Shown: positions 1 to 9,619 of the stretch, in pieces
Position numbering within the stretch: position 1 is the stretch's first letter
How the letters are laid out: every line of letters starts with the position of its first letter
DNA from: Sedimentimonas flavescens
Lineage (GTDB): Bacteria; Pseudomonadota; Alphaproteobacteria; Rhodobacterales; Rhodobacteraceae
Reading direction: 5' to 3'
Assembly (NCBI RefSeq): GCF_019264375.1
Contig: NZ_JAHVAI010000002.1
Span: forward strand, 124,001 to 188,000
Length of the DNA stretch: 64,000 bases
The notes under the pieces: generated by a model
The model's input: the letters and a program-made list of their open reading frames with translations, nothing else
Told to the model about the DNA's origin: nothing
Database searches by the model: none
Translations under genes and position numbers: made by a program

Positions 1-518
1 CCGCGCGCTTCCAGCGCCGGAACCGCAACCAACCAAGAGGCAAGGCCCGCGCCATAGGCAAAATCGCGAATCGCAGGCTCAGCAGCGGGATCCGCCCCCA
101 AGGCACGTGCCGCAGCCCAACAGAGATTTCCCGCCGTGCCATCGAGATAGCTATCGAAAGCGGCCTCATCCTCGAAGGGCTCATGCCAGCAATCCCACCG
201 ACGCGCCTCTGCGACTTCGCGCAGAAGCCCCGCCTGCCCCTGAAGCATCACGAGGGCCGGGCCGATCTCATGCGCGGGTTCGCGCCCGGTCTCGGCCAGA
301 TCCTCCAGCGCATCGACCCACCATTGCAGGCGCATCTCGGCGACCATCGGTTCGGCCGAAGCCCAGGGCGCGCGGGCAATCTCGAGGTTGGCGGCATAAA
401 GCGGCCAGAGCCGGTCGCGCAGATCAGCGCGGGTCGCCATCGTGGCAAGAAACCGATCCGGGTCGCCCGCCTCGACGCGCTCGGCCGCTGCGCGCAAACT
501 GGCGCTCAGCGCGGTCAT
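1..518 (-). CDS. Squalene/phytoene synthase-family protein (3' part beyond the left edge)
   Basis: The reading frame is open from an ATG at 518 to the window edge, about 172 residues. The visible part has the helical start of the isoprenoid synthase fold, with LYAANLEIARAPW followed by MRLQWWVDALED, as in squalene/phytoene synthase-family proteins and the related mitochondrial factor NDUFAF6. The second Asp-rich motif that would support prenyl synthase activity lies outside the window, so enzymatic function is not established. The start codon overlaps the cimA stop as ATGA, which implies translational coupling downstream of cimA. Confidence 0.75.
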   Translation of the reverse strand, partial: MTALSASLRAAAERVEAGDPDRFLATMATRADLRDRLWPLYAANLEIARAPWASAEPMVAEMRLQWWVDALEDLAETGREPAHEIGPALVMLQGQAGLLREVAEARRWDCWHEPFEDEAAFDSYLDGTAGNLCWAAARALGADPAAEPAIRDFAYGAGLASWLVAVPALEAR

Positions 519-2137
519 ACCGGCTGCGCCCCGTCGCGTAGAAGCTTCCACATGATCGCCTCAAGCAGCGCCTCGAACGAGGCATCGACTATGTTCGGCG
601 AGACGCCAACCGTGGACCAACGCTGCCCCTGACCGTCCTCGCTATCGATGATGACGCGGGTGACCGCCTCGGTGCCGCCCTGCGTGATGCGCACGCGGAA
701 ATCGACCAGCTTCATGTCGTCGATCATGCACTGATAAGGCCCAAGATCCTTCGCCAATGCCTTCGAGAGCGCGTTGACCGGGCCGCCATCGGTGCCATCC
801 ACCACGATGCCTTCTGACACGCTCAGCGTCCGCTCGCCGCCGATGTTCACGACGACGACCGCTTCGGACAGATGTGCCATCTTGCCCCGCGCATCGCGCC
901 GTCGCTCGACCGTCACCCGATAGCGCTCGACTTCGAAGAACTTCGGCAAGAGCCCAAGCGCCCGCCGCGCCACCAGCTCGAACGAGGCCTGCGCACCGTC
1001 ATAGGCATAGCCCTGATCCTCGCGCAGCTTGATCTCATCGAGGATCTGCACGAGGCGCGGATCTTTCGGGTCCACCTCGATCCCCATCGACACAAGCCGC
1101 GCGCGCAGGTTCGACTGCCCCGCCTGGTTCGACATCGGGATCAGGCGCGCGTTGCCCACCGTCGCCGGGTCCACATGCTCGTAGGTCGAGGGGTCCTTGA
1201 GGATCGCCGAGGCATGCAGCCCCGCCTTATGCGCGAAAGCCGAGGCCCCGACATAGGGCGCCGAGCGCAGTGGCACGCGATTCAGAATATCGTCAAGCTT
1301 GCGCGACAGCTTCGTCAGCCCGCGCAGCGCGTCGCGCGATACGCCGATATCGAACTGGCTGCGGAAAGGCTCCTTGAGCAGCAGCGTCGGGATCAGAGAG
1401 GTCAGGTTCGCGTTGCCGCACCGCTCGCCAAGCCCGTTCAGCGTGCCCTGGATTTGACGGCATCCCGCCAGAACGGCCGCCAGCGAGGCCGCCACCGCCT
1501 GCCCGGTGTCGTCATGGCAATGAATACCCAGCCGGTCGCCCGGGATGCCCGCATCGATCACCGCGCGGACGATCTCGCTGACCTCATGGGGCAGCGCGCC
1601 GCCGTTGGTGTCGCACAGCACGACCCACCGCGCCCCGGCCCGATAGGCTGCGAGCACGCAATCGAGCGCATAGGGCGCATTGGCCTTGTAGCCGTCAAAG
1701 AAATGTTCGGCGTCGAACAGCGCCTCGCGCCCCTCGGCGACCATATGCGCGACCGAGGCCGAGATATTTTCGAGGTTCTCGTCCAGCGTGATCCCAAGCG
1801 CCGTAGTGACATGGTAGTCATGCGTCTTGCCGACCAGACAGACCGCAGGCGTCGCGGCATTCATCACGCCCGCCAGCACCTCGTCATTCGCGGCCGAACG
1901 CCCTGCCCGCTTGGTCATCCCAAAAGCCGTGAACGTCGCGCGGGTCTGCGGACGCTCGGCGAAGAAATCGCTGTCGGTCGGGTTCGCACCGGGCCAGCCG
2001 CCCTCGATATAGTCGATCCCGATCTGGTCGAGCGCATTCGCCAGCGCGACCTTCTCGGCCACCGAGAATTGCACACCCTGCGTCTGCTGCCCGTCGCGCA
2101 GCGTCGTGTCGTATAGATAGAGGCGTTCCTTGCCCAT
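515..2137 (-). CDS. cimA: Citramalate synthase
   Basis: This 540-residue protein of the HMGL-like acyltransferase family condenses acetyl-CoA with pyruvate to (R)-citramalate, the threonine-independent entry to isoleucine. The N-terminal TIM barrel shows LYDTTLRDGQQTQGVQFS at residues 7-24 and the metal site HCHDDTG from 206. The C-terminal third is the LeuA-type allosteric dimer domain. The start at 2137 is chosen because a GGGGGGAG ribosome site precedes it and homology begins there. The frame is open about 75 codons further upstream into cysS, but that extension has no conserved sequence. 2-isopropylmalate synthase is less likely because the sequence is of the CimA subtype. Confidence 0.93.
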   Translation of the reverse strand: MGKERLYLYDTTLRDGQQTQGVQFSVAEKVALANALDQIGIDYIEGGWPGANPTDSDFFAERPQTRATFTAFGMTKRAGRSAANDEVLAGVMNAATPAVCLVGKTHDYHVTTALGITLDENLENISASVAHMVAEGREALFDAEHFFDGYKANAPYALDCVLAAYRAGARWVVLCDTNGGALPHEVSEIVRAVIDAGIPGDRLGIHCHDDTGQAVAASLAAVLAGCRQIQGTLNGLGERCGNANLTSLIPTLLLKEPFRSQFDIGVSRDALRGLTKLSRKLDDILNRVPLRSAPYVGASAFAHKAGLHASAILKDPSTYEHVDPATVGNARLIPMSNQAGQSNLRARLVSMGIEVDPKDPRLVQILDEIKLREDQGYAYDGAQASFELVARRALGLLPKFFEVERYRVTVERRRDARGKMAHLSEAVVVVNIGGERTLSVSEGIVVDGTDGGPVNALSKALAKDLGPYQCMIDDMKLVDFRVRITQGGTEAVTRVIIDSEDGQGQRWSTVGVSPNIVDASFEALLEAIMWKLLRDGAQPV

Positions 2138-2151
2138 CTGCTCCCCCCGCC

Positions 2152-3540
2152 TCAAACGTCCGGCAATTTCGATGCGTCGAAGCCCGCGCCGGGCAACAGC
2201 TCGACACCGGCCTTCGACATGCGCACCTCGACCCCGGCAGCCATCAGCGCCGATTTGAGCGCATCCACAGCCGAGAAGTCTTTGGTTTCCATGGCTTTCG
2301 CACGAATATTGCTCAGAGCAACCGCATGGGCGGACAGATCCACCTGCGGCGCCTCGGCCCATTCGCCCATGCCATCCTCCAAAAGCCCAAGCAGGGCCGC
2401 AGAGGCTTTCAACAGCGCCGGATCCCCGGCCATCTGATGTAGCTCCGCAATGGCGCCCGCTGTGTTGAGGTCATCAGCCAGCGCCGCGACAACCGAGGGA
2501 GCCGGGCTCGGCGCGGGCTCGATGCCCGCGACGAGACCACGCCACTTGCGCAACGTGGCCTCTGCCTGCGCGGCCTTTTCGGCCGTCCAGTCCATCGGCT
2601 TGCCGTAATGCGTCTGGAGGAAGACGAAGCGGATCACCTCGCCCGGGATGCCCTGATCCAGCAGGTCGCGCACGGTGAAGAAGTTGCCCAAGCTCTTGGA
2701 CATCTTCTTGCCCTCGACCTGCAACATCTCGTTATGCAGCCAGAAGCGCGCAAAGCCCCCCTCGGGATGGGCGCAGCAGCTTTGGGCGATCTCGTTTTCG
2801 TGGTGCGGGAATTGCAGGTCGATCCCGCCTGCGTGGATGTCAAAGCTCGCGCCAAGCAGTTCGTAGCTCATGGCCGAGCATTCGATATGCCAACCCGGGC
2901 GCCCGCGACCCCAGGGGCTGTCCCAGCCCGGAAGCTCGTCATCCGACGGCTTCCAGAGCACGAAATCCATCGGGTCTTCCTTGAAGGGCGCGACCTCGAC
3001 CCGCGCGCCCGCGATCATGTCATCGACCGACCGCCCCGAGAGCGCGCCGTAGTTCTGATACGAGCGCACGCGGAACAGCACATGGCCATCCTTGGCGTAG
3101 GCGTGGTCCTTCTCGATCAGGTCCGCGATCATGGCGATCATCGCGCCGATATAGTCGGTCGCGCGCGGCTCATAGTTCGGGCGCAGGGCGCCAAGCGCGT
3201 CCATATCGGCATGATACCAGCCGATGGTCTCTTCGGTTCGCTCGCGGATCAGCTCTTCGAGCGTGCCCTCGGCCCCGGCTTCCTTGCGCGCCAGCGCGGT
3301 CGCGTTGATCTTGTCATCCACGTCGGTGAAGTTGCGCACATAGGTCACGTGATCCGCACCGTAGACCTGCCGTAGCAGCCGGTAGAGCACGTCGAACACC
3401 ACGACGGGCCGCGCATTGCCCAGATGCGCGCGGTCATAGACCGTGGGGCCGCACAGATACATCCGCACATTCTGCGGATCGAGCGGCTCGAACACCTCCT
3501 TGCGGCGGGTTTTCGTGTTGTGCAGGCGGATCTCGGTCAT
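2152..3540 (-). CDS. cysS: Cysteinyl-tRNA synthetase
   Basis: Class I synthetase of 462 residues that charges tRNA-Cys in the cytoplasm. The HIGH-equivalent is HLGN at residues 39-42 and KMSKS is at 279-283. Zinc ligands are visible at C30, C221 and the HHENE segment near 246-250. The length is normal. The start is preceded by GAGGA. It lies 14 bases upstream of cimA on the same strand, so the two are probably cotranscribed. Confidence 0.97.
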   Translation of the reverse strand: MTEIRLHNTKTRRKEVFEPLDPQNVRMYLCGPTVYDRAHLGNARPVVVFDVLYRLLRQVYGADHVTYVRNFTDVDDKINATALARKEAGAEGTLEELIRERTEETIGWYHADMDALGALRPNYEPRATDYIGAMIAMIADLIEKDHAYAKDGHVLFRVRSYQNYGALSGRSVDDMIAGARVEVAPFKEDPMDFVLWKPSDDELPGWDSPWGRGRPGWHIECSAMSYELLGASFDIHAGGIDLQFPHHENEIAQSCCAHPEGGFARFWLHNEMLQVEGKKMSKSLGNFFTVRDLLDQGIPGEVIRFVFLQTHYGKPMDWTAEKAAQAEATLRKWRGLVAGIEPAPSPAPSVVAALADDLNTAGAIAELHQMAGDPALLKASAALLGLLEDGMGEWAEAPQVDLSAHAVALSNIRAKAMETKDFSAVDALKSALMAAGVEVRMSKAGVELLPGAGFDASKLPDV

Positions 3541-3706
3541 AAGTCCTCGCAGGTCTTTCCCGGCGCGGGCTTAGCAGGTTCAACACTCGTTTGGAATGAG
3601 AAGAACGGCCCGCGTGACGTGTGTCAGCGGCAAATAATGCAAATGATGGTGGCACGGTTCTTCATGGCATCTTGTTAGCGCGCCGAAACGCGCTTGCCAA
3701 GCGATC

Positions 3707-4501
3707 TCAGGCAGCTGCGACGCGCGCAACGGGCCGGAAAGGCTCGATCGTGACGGATTTGCCTTCGAAGGTGCAGAAGGAACCGGGCGGGATCTCTTCC
3801 CAATCCGACTGATCCTCTTCAAGCGGCTCCGAGACCACTGCGCGCCCGCGCCGCGTATCAGACCATTTGTGATAGAGCGTCGGCGCCGCGTCGTCGCTGG
3901 CGTAGCGCACGGCATAAAGCCGAACGCCGTCGGAAAAGGCCGCCGTCAACCGCATATGCGGTGCCCCGCCGCGTTCACGCGCAAGCGCCTCAAACCGCGC
4001 GGCCGCCCGTTCGAGCGCGCGCTTTGGGTCGGCCTCAAGCCCCTCGCCGAGGGCCACAAGGAACAGCGCCTCGCTGTCGGTCGCACCCTTGCGTTGCGCG
4101 TAGAGACTGTCGGGGATCATCATCTCGGCCGCGCGGCGGAAGGCATCGTAACCGCCGATCTGGCCGTTGTGCATGAAGCTCCAATGCCCCACGACGAACG
4201 GATGGCAGTTGTTGCGCGAGGTCGCCGTGCCGGTCGAGGCACGCACATGCGCCAGAAACAGCGCCGATTTCACCGTGGCCGTCAGCGAGCGCAGGTTCGG
4301 GTCGGACCAGGCCGGCATCACGTCGCGGTAGAGGCCCGGTTGCGTCGGTTCACCATACCAAGCGACGCCAAAACCATCCGCGTTGATCGCCGTGTGGCAC
4401 TGGGTCGCGCAATGACTTTGATGGATCAGCGAATGGCCCGGCCTGCTGATGATTTCATCCAGAAAAATCGGTTGCCCGACATAGGCCGCCCAACGGCACA
4501 T
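3707..4501 (-). CDS. Class II glutamine amidotransferase (YafJ/EgtC-like)
   Basis: This 264-residue protein begins MCRWAAYVG, so removal of Met exposes the N-terminal nucleophile Cys2 of Ntn-type glutaminases. NADGFGVAWYG near residue 40 and FMHNGQIGGYDAFRR are further hallmarks. There is no synthetase domain, so it is a stand-alone amidotransferase. The family includes YafJ and the ergothioneine enzyme EgtC, but no ergothioneine genes are nearby, so the substrate is unknown. An AGAGG ribosome site precedes the ATG. Confidence 0.85.
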   Translation of the reverse strand: MCRWAAYVGQPIFLDEIISRPGHSLIHQSHCATQCHTAINADGFGVAWYGEPTQPGLYRDVMPAWSDPNLRSLTATVKSALFLAHVRASTGTATSRNNCHPFVVGHWSFMHNGQIGGYDAFRRAAEMMIPDSLYAQRKGATDSEALFLVALGEGLEADPKRALERAAARFEALARERGGAPHMRLTAAFSDGVRLYAVRYASDDAAPTLYHKWSDTRRGRAVVSEPLEEDQSDWEEIPPGSFCTFEGKSVTIEPFRPVARVAAA

Positions 4502-4582
4502 GCTCTGCCTCTTGCCCGGCGGTTTGCCCGCCTGAATGGTTCGCTCGGTCGCACTGTAACCGAATTACGGCCGAGCCAAAAG

Positions 4583-4873
4583 TCACTCGATCGCTTCGAC
4601 GATCACGAGATCGCGCTCGGAGGCGCCTTTCGCATGGGCCAGCGCCGCTTGATATTCCGGTCCGCGATAGCAGGCCTCGGCGGCCTCAAGGCTGGGGAAC
4701 CACGCCACGACGTTGCGCGCGCGGTCATTGCCCTCAAGCTGAACATAGCGCGCGCCGCGGGCAAGGAACTTGCCCCCGGCATTAGCGATGGCCACCGTCG
4801 CCCCGGCTGCATATTTCGCGTAGGCCTCGGGGTTGGTCACTTTCACATGGGCGATCCAGTAGGCTCCGGGCAT
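4583..4873 (-). CDS. DUF1330 family protein
   Basis: Small (96 residues) ferredoxin-like alpha/beta protein of the DUF1330 family. It starts [21 protein letters not shown] and carries the conserved RNVVAWFPSLEAAEACYRGPEYQ region. No catalytic function is established for the family. Its ATG overlaps the alaS stop by one base (TGATG), so it is translated as the downstream partner of alaS. Confidence 0.85.
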   Translation of the reverse strand: MPGAYWIAHVKVTNPEAYAKYAAGATVAIANAGGKFLARGARYVQLEGNDRARNVVAWFPSLEAAEACYRGPEYQAALAHAKGASERDLVIVEAIE

Positions 4874-7527
4874 CAGATTTCTCCTGCAATGACGGCTTTG
4901 ACGGCGGCGATGGCCTCATCGGCTTTCGACGCATCCGCACCCCCTGCCTGTGCCATGTCGGGGCGACCACCGCCGCCCTTGCCACCAAGCGCAGCCGCCG
5001 CAGCCTTGACCATATCGACAGCGCTGATCACGTCCGTCTTGTCGGCGGTCACGCCGGCTGCCACGGCTGCCTTGCCGCCGGTGTCGGCCACAACCAGCAC
5101 CGCGCCCGAGCCGATCTTGTCCTTCAACCCATCGACCAGCGCCGGAAGATCCTTACCGGAAACCCCCGAAACCACCTGAGCAATGAACTTCAAGCCATTG
5201 ATGTCAATTGCTTCCGGTCCACCAGCGGCGCCACCGCCCATAGCCAGTTCACGACGCAGTTGCGCCACTTCGTTGGCCAGAGACTTGCGCTCTTCCGCCA
5301 GTGCCTTGACGCGCTCGACCAGATCCAAGGGCGAGGTTTTCAGCGCGGCTGCGGCCTCGGCCAGACGGTCATTCTGCGCCTTGAGGTGATCGAGCGCCGC
5401 CTGCCCGGTCAGCGCCTCGAACCGGCGCACACCGGCCGAGGACGCGCTATCGCCAAGCGCGACGAAGGCACCGATGTCGCCAGTGCGCCGCACATGGGTG
5501 CCGCCGCAAAGCTCCAGCGAGTAGGTCTTGCCATCCGCGCCCTTGCCCGAACCCAGAAGCTCGCCCATCGACACAACGCGCACTTCGTCGCCGTATTTTT
5601 CGCCAAACAGCGCCTGCGCCCCAAGACCACGCGCGTCGTCGGGCGTCATGATCCGGGTCTCGACCGGGGTGTTCTGGCGGATGAAGGCGTTCACCTCAGC
5701 CTCGACCTGCGCGATTTCCTCGGCGCTCATCGACTTGGCATGGCTGAAGTCGAAGCGCAGACGATCCTCGGCGTTTAGCGAGCCCTTCTGCGCGACATGC
5801 TCTCCAAGTGCGCGGCGCAGGGCCTCATGCAGCAGGTGCGTGGCCGAGTGGTTCGCGCGGATGGCCGAACGGCGCGTGTGATCCACCTCAAGCTTTGCGG
5901 CCTGACCCTTGACGATCTTGCCCGAGGTGACCTCTGCCAGATGGATAAAGACGCCAGCAACCTTCTTGGTGTCGGTCACGCGGGCCTCGCCGGTTTCGGT
6001 GCGGATGATCCCCGCATCGCCGACCTGACCGCCCGATTCCGCATAGAACGGGGTCTGGTTGACGACGATCTGAACCGCGCCAGCGGCCTCGGCCACTTCG
6101 GCGCCCTCATTGACCAGCGCGACGATCTGACCCTCGGCGGTTTCGGTGTCGTAGCCGAGGAACTCGGTCACACCCTTGGCCTCGGCAATGTCGTACCAGA
6201 TGGTCGCGTCCTTCGCCTCGCCCGAGCCCGCCCAGGACGCACGCGCCTTGGCCTTCTGCTCGTCCATCGCGGCGTTGAACCCGTCGGTATCGACCGCGCG
6301 GCCCTTTTCGCGCAGCGCGTCCTGCGTCAGGTCAAGCGGGAAGCCATAGGTATCATAGAGCTTGAACGCAGCCTCACCCGGCAGGTTCCCACCTTCCGGC
6401 AAGCGCGAGAGTTCGTCATCGAGCAGCTTGAGGCCACGGTCGAGCGTCTGCTTGAAACGGGTTTCCTCCAGCTTCAGCGTCTCTTCGATCAGCGCCTGCG
6501 CGCGCGTCAGTTCCGGGTAAGCGGCGCCCATCTGGCGCACCAGCGCCGGCACCAGCTTGTACATCACCGGGTCCTTGGCGCCCAGCATATGCGCGTGGCG
6601 CATGGCGCGGCGCATGATGCGGCGCAGAACATAGCCGCGGCCATCGTTCGAGGGCATCACACCGTCAGCAATCAGGAACGAGGTGGAGCGCAGGTGGTCC
6701 GCGATCACACGGTGATGCACCTTGCCCGGGCCATCGGGATCAGCCGAGGTCGCATGCGCCGAGGCCTCGATCAGGCTGCGCATCAGGTCGGTGTCGTAGT
6801 TGTCGTGCTTGCCCTGCAAGAGCGCGCCGATCCGCTCAAGCCCCATGCCGGTGTCGATCGACTGCATGTCGAGCGCGCGCATCGAGCCATCCTCGAACTG
6901 CTCGTTCTGCATGAACACGACGTTCCAGATTTCGATGAAGCGGTCGCCATCCTCATCGGCCGAGCCGGGCGGACCGCCCCAGATGTGGTCGCCGTGGTCG
7001 TAGAAGATCTCGGTGCAGGGGCCGCAGGGGCCGGTCGGGCCCATCTGCCAGAAGTTATCCGAGGTCGCGATGCGGATGATCCGGTCCTCGGGCACGCCGA
7101 CTTTCTTCCAGATCTCGAAGGCCTCGTCGTCGGTGTGATAGACGGTGGTCAGCAGACGCTTGGCATCGATGCCGAAATCCTTGGTGATCAGCTCCCACGC
7201 AAAGGGGATCGCTTCTTTCTTGAAGTAATCGCCGAAGCTGAAATTCCCCAGCATTTCGAAGAACGTATGGTGGCGCGCAGTATAGCCCACGTTGTCGAGG
7301 TCGTTATGCTTGCCGCCCGCGCGCACGCATTTCTGCGCCGTCGTCGCGCGCACGTAATCGCGTTTCTCGAGGCCCGTGAAGCAGTTCTTGAACTGCACCA
7401 TGCCGGAGTTCGTGAACATCAGCGTCGGGTCGTTGCGCGGGACCAGAGGCGAGCTTTCAACGACGCGGTGACCGTTGCGTTCGAAGTAGTTCAGGAAGGT
7501 GGAGCGGATATCGTTCAGGCTGGGCAT
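4873..7527 (-). CDS. alaS: Alanyl-tRNA synthetase
   Basis: Class II synthetase of 884 residues with the full domain order: N-terminal catalytic core, tRNA-recognition domain, editing domain and C-terminal DHHA1-type domain. The editing/zinc residues [11 protein letters not shown] and CGGTHV are intact, so mischarged Ser/Gly-tRNA-Ala clearance should work. The C-terminus has an Ala/Gly-rich stretch ([16 protein letters not shown]) typical of the family. It is followed by the overlapping DUF1330 gene. Confidence 0.97.
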   Translation of the reverse strand: MPSLNDIRSTFLNYFERNGHRVVESSPLVPRNDPTLMFTNSGMVQFKNCFTGLEKRDYVRATTAQKCVRAGGKHNDLDNVGYTARHHTFFEMLGNFSFGDYFKKEAIPFAWELITKDFGIDAKRLLTTVYHTDDEAFEIWKKVGVPEDRIIRIATSDNFWQMGPTGPCGPCTEIFYDHGDHIWGGPPGSADEDGDRFIEIWNVVFMQNEQFEDGSMRALDMQSIDTGMGLERIGALLQGKHDNYDTDLMRSLIEASAHATSADPDGPGKVHHRVIADHLRSTSFLIADGVMPSNDGRGYVLRRIMRRAMRHAHMLGAKDPVMYKLVPALVRQMGAAYPELTRAQALIEETLKLEETRFKQTLDRGLKLLDDELSRLPEGGNLPGEAAFKLYDTYGFPLDLTQDALREKGRAVDTDGFNAAMDEQKAKARASWAGSGEAKDATIWYDIAEAKGVTEFLGYDTETAEGQIVALVNEGAEVAEAAGAVQIVVNQTPFYAESGGQVGDAGIIRTETGEARVTDTKKVAGVFIHLAEVTSGKIVKGQAAKLEVDHTRRSAIRANHSATHLLHEALRRALGEHVAQKGSLNAEDRLRFDFSHAKSMSAEEIAQVEAEVNAFIRQNTPVETRIMTPDDARGLGAQALFGEKYGDEVRVVSMGELLGSGKGADGKTYSLELCGGTHVRRTGDIGAFVALGDSASSAGVRRFEALTGQAALDHLKAQNDRLAEAAAALKTSPLDLVERVKALAEERKSLANEVAQLRRELAMGGGAAGGPEAIDINGLKFIAQVVSGVSGKDLPALVDGLKDKIGSGAVLVVADTGGKAAVAAGVTADKTDVISAVDMVKAAAAALGGKGGGGRPDMAQAGGADASKADEAIAAVKAVIAGEI

Positions 7528-7624
7528 GTCTTCGGCGCCTCATAGGGATTTTTCCCCGTTTAACCCGCGCCCTGCCCCCTGTCCAGCAAGGCAAACAGCA
7601 GATTGCCAATAAGCTCCGCAGATC

Positions 7625-7665
7625 GGGAACGCGGCACCGATTCAATGCGCCGCAGATCCGTTCCC
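7625..7665. promoter_or_regulatory. Inverted repeat in the alaS leader
   Basis: GGGAACG at 7625-7631 is the reverse complement of CGTTCCC at 7659-7665. Directly inside, GCGGC (7631-7635) pairs with GCCGC (7649-7653), leaving a five-base bulge. It sits about 100 bases upstream of the alaS start and could be a leader hairpin or an operator. The rest of this 222-base gap holds only the recA terminator. Confidence 0.3.
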
Positions 7666-7692
7666 ACAGGATCGGATGTGAGGCGCCCCGCT

Positions 7693-7725
7693 AAAGCGAA
7701 AGGGCCGCACCTGATGGCGCGGCCC
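7693..7725 (-). terminator. Intrinsic terminator of recA
   Basis: GGGCCGC at 7702-7708 pairs perfectly with GCGGCCC at 7719-7725. On the minus strand the stem is followed by TTTCGCTTTAG. It lies 25 bases after the recA stop. Confidence 0.7.
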
Positions 7726-7749
7726 GATACACGTCGAGGATCGAGGCAA

Positions 7750-8808
7750 TCACTCCTCGGTCACCGCATCCTCATCCGAGCCGCCAAAATCGAGGCCGTG
7801 GCTCGCGCGGATCTTGTCTTCGATCTCATAGGCGATATCGGGATGGTCGCGCAGGAACTGCTTCGCGTTCTCGCGGCCCTGGCCGATGCGCTCATCGCCA
7901 TAGGAATACCAGGCGCCCGACTTTTCGACGACCCCGGCCTTCACGCCCAGGTCGATCAACTCGCCAACCTTCGAAATCCCCTCGCCATACATGATGTCGA
8001 ACTCGACCTGCCGGAAGGGCGGAGCCACCTTGTTCTTGACGACCTTGACGCGGGTCTGGTTACCGACCACCTCGTCACGGTCCTTGATCGCGCCGATCCG
8101 ACGGATATCCAGGCGCACCGAGGCGTAGAACTTGAGAGCGTTGCCGCCCGAGGTCGTCTCCGGGTTGCCGAACATCACGCCGATCTTCATGCGGATCTGG
8201 TTGATGAAGATCACCATGCAGTTCGAGCGCCCGATCGACGCCGTCAGCTTCCGCATCGCCTGGCTCATCAGACGGGCCTGCGCGCCCACCGTGGCATCGC
8301 CCATGTCGCCCTCGATCTCGGCCTTCGGCGTCAGTGCCGCGACAGAGTCAACCACGACCATGCTGACAGCGCCCGAGCGCACCAGCGTATCGACAATCTC
8401 AAGCGCCTGCTCACCTGTGTCGGGCTGAGAGATCAGCAGCTCATCGAGATTTACGCCGAGCTTGCGCGCATACTGCGGGTCGAGCGCATGTTCGGCATCC
8501 ACAAACGCGCAAACGCCGCCCTTCTTCTGCTCTTCCGCGATGGCGTGCAGCGTCAGCGTGGTCTTGCCAGAGCTTTCCGGGCCGTAAATCTCAACGATAC
8601 GGCCCTTCGGCAGGCCGCCGATCCCAAGCGCGATATCGAGGCCGAGCGAACCGGTCGAGGTCGCCTCGATCTCCGCCGCGGGGTTATCGCCCCCAAGCTT
8701 CATGATCGAGCCTTTACCGAACTGCCGCTCGATCTGCGCCAGCGCCGATTCCAGCGCCTTTTGCTTGTCCGCCTTACCCTTGTCGTTCATCTCAAACAGG
8801 CCCGCCAT
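7750..8808 (-). CDS. recA: Recombinase RecA
   Basis: 352-residue RecA, the strand-exchange filament protein and LexA coprotease. Walker [10 protein letters not shown] is at residues 76-84, followed by a Walker B segment ending in VVVDS and the L2-region motif [11 protein letters not shown]. The first ATG (MAGLFEMND) is used here; the internal Met at residue 7 is the alternative start. The C-terminus is acidic, as usual. The upstream gap carries a GTTC-N7-GTTC SOS box, so repression by LexA is expected. Confidence 0.98.
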   Translation of the reverse strand: MAGLFEMNDKGKADKQKALESALAQIERQFGKGSIMKLGGDNPAAEIEATSTGSLGLDIALGIGGLPKGRIVEIYGPESSGKTTLTLHAIAEEQKKGGVCAFVDAEHALDPQYARKLGVNLDELLISQPDTGEQALEIVDTLVRSGAVSMVVVDSVAALTPKAEIEGDMGDATVGAQARLMSQAMRKLTASIGRSNCMVIFINQIRMKIGVMFGNPETTSGGNALKFYASVRLDIRRIGAIKDRDEVVGNQTRVKVVKNKVAPPFRQVEFDIMYGEGISKVGELIDLGVKAGVVEKSGAWYSYGDERIGQGRENAKQFLRDHPDIAYEIEDKIRASHGLDFGGSDEDAVTEE

Positions 8809-8871
8809 TGCTTCGTCCCCTTCTTATCCCACAGCGCAGACTGATCGGCAATCGAACCGAAACCGCGTGAT

Positions 8872-8886
8872 GTTCGCCTCATGTTC
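8872..8886. promoter_or_regulatory. recA: SOS box (LexA site) of recA
   Basis: GTTC at 8872-8875, seven bases, then GTTC at 8883-8886 matches the alphaproteobacterial LexA consensus GTTC-N7-GTTC exactly. It is 64 bases upstream of the recA start, in the gap shared with the divergent gene at 9020. Confidence 0.75.
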
Positions 8887-8915
8887 TCATCTGTATGAGC
8901 ACAAAATGAGAACAT
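8881..8915. repeat. Perfect 10-bp inverted repeat between recA and the divergent gene
   Basis: ATGTTCTCAT at 8881-8890 is the exact reverse complement of ATGAGAACAT at 8906-8915, separated by 15 bases. The left arm contains the second GTTC of the SOS box and the right arm supplies a GAAC half-site. A second regulator or cooperative LexA binding facing the plus-strand gene are both possible. Confidence 0.5.
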
Positions 8916-9019
8916 TTCAACATGATTCTATAAACCAATCATTCACCTTGTTGGTTAATGACCCGTTTACGTCGTCCTTCGGCACCACTATTGAGGGTGG
9001 AAATCGCGCGCGAGGGAAA

Positions 9020-9613
9020 ATGCTGATCTTTTGGGAGCAACGGCTGGTGTTCCTGGCCACACCGAAGGCTGGCTCTAGCGCCGTCGAGGCGGCACTCGAG
9101 CCGCTGGCCTCGGTTGTCATGCAGCGCCCCGCGGAACTCAAACATATGAGTGCCGTGGATTTTTACCGGCACATCGGCCCCTGCCTTTCAGAGCGCGCGG
9201 GCGCCGAATTCACAACGGTCGCCCTGATGCGCGAACCGATCGAGTGGCTGCGGTCATGGTATCGGTTCCGGCAGCGCGATGATTACGACGACCCGCAGCA
9301 CCCGATGAGCGGCCTGAGCTTCGATGCCTTCGCGCGCGACTATATCTCGGCGGTGCAACCCGCCCATGCGGCCGTGGGCACCCAGTCCGAGATCCTGACG
9401 GACAGTACCGGCAAGCTGCTTGTCGATCGGGTCTTCCGATATGAGGCGATCGACCAGTTCATCCAATTTCTTGAGGACCGTCTCGATTGTGCGATCACGC
9501 TGCCCCGCGTGAACGTCCCGCCGGCGGTGGATGTCAAGCTCTCACCCGCGACCGAGGCCGCGTTACGGGTTGCCATGACACGTGACATCGACCTCTACCG
9601 GGTCATCGGCTGA
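9020..9613 (+). CDS. Sulfotransferase-like P-loop protein
   Basis: The 197-residue reading starts MLIFWEQRLVFLATPKAG; a GAGGG ribosome site at 9012-9016 selects this ATG over a longer open frame. TPKAGSS at residues 14-20 resembles the PAPS-binding 5' loop of sulfotransferases, and MREPIEWLRSWYRFRQ resembles their 3'-phosphate region with its R-x-P. From memory, relatives in Rhodobacterales often carry the name gamma-glutamyl kinase, which this sequence does not support. It is divergent from recA and shares its regulatory gap. The acceptor substrate is unknown. Confidence 0.65.
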   Translation: MLIFWEQRLVFLATPKAGSSAVEAALEPLASVVMQRPAELKHMSAVDFYRHIGPCLSERAGAEFTTVALMREPIEWLRSWYRFRQRDDYDDPQHPMSGLSFDAFARDYISAVQPAHAAVGTQSEILTDSTGKLLVDRVFRYEAIDQFIQFLEDRLDCAITLPRVNVPPAVDVKLSPATEAALRVAMTRDIDLYRVIG

Positions 9614-9619
9614 CAGCGT

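Noticed and set aside
3677-3694. Terminator after the class II amidotransferase (AGCGCG/CGCGCT)
   Set aside because: The 6-bp stem has no T-run on either strand, so it is only a weak hairpin.
5797-7545. A 582-codon frame antisense to alaS
   Set aside because: Same cause: the third-position GC of alaS keeps the opposite strand open. No ribosome site and no domain.
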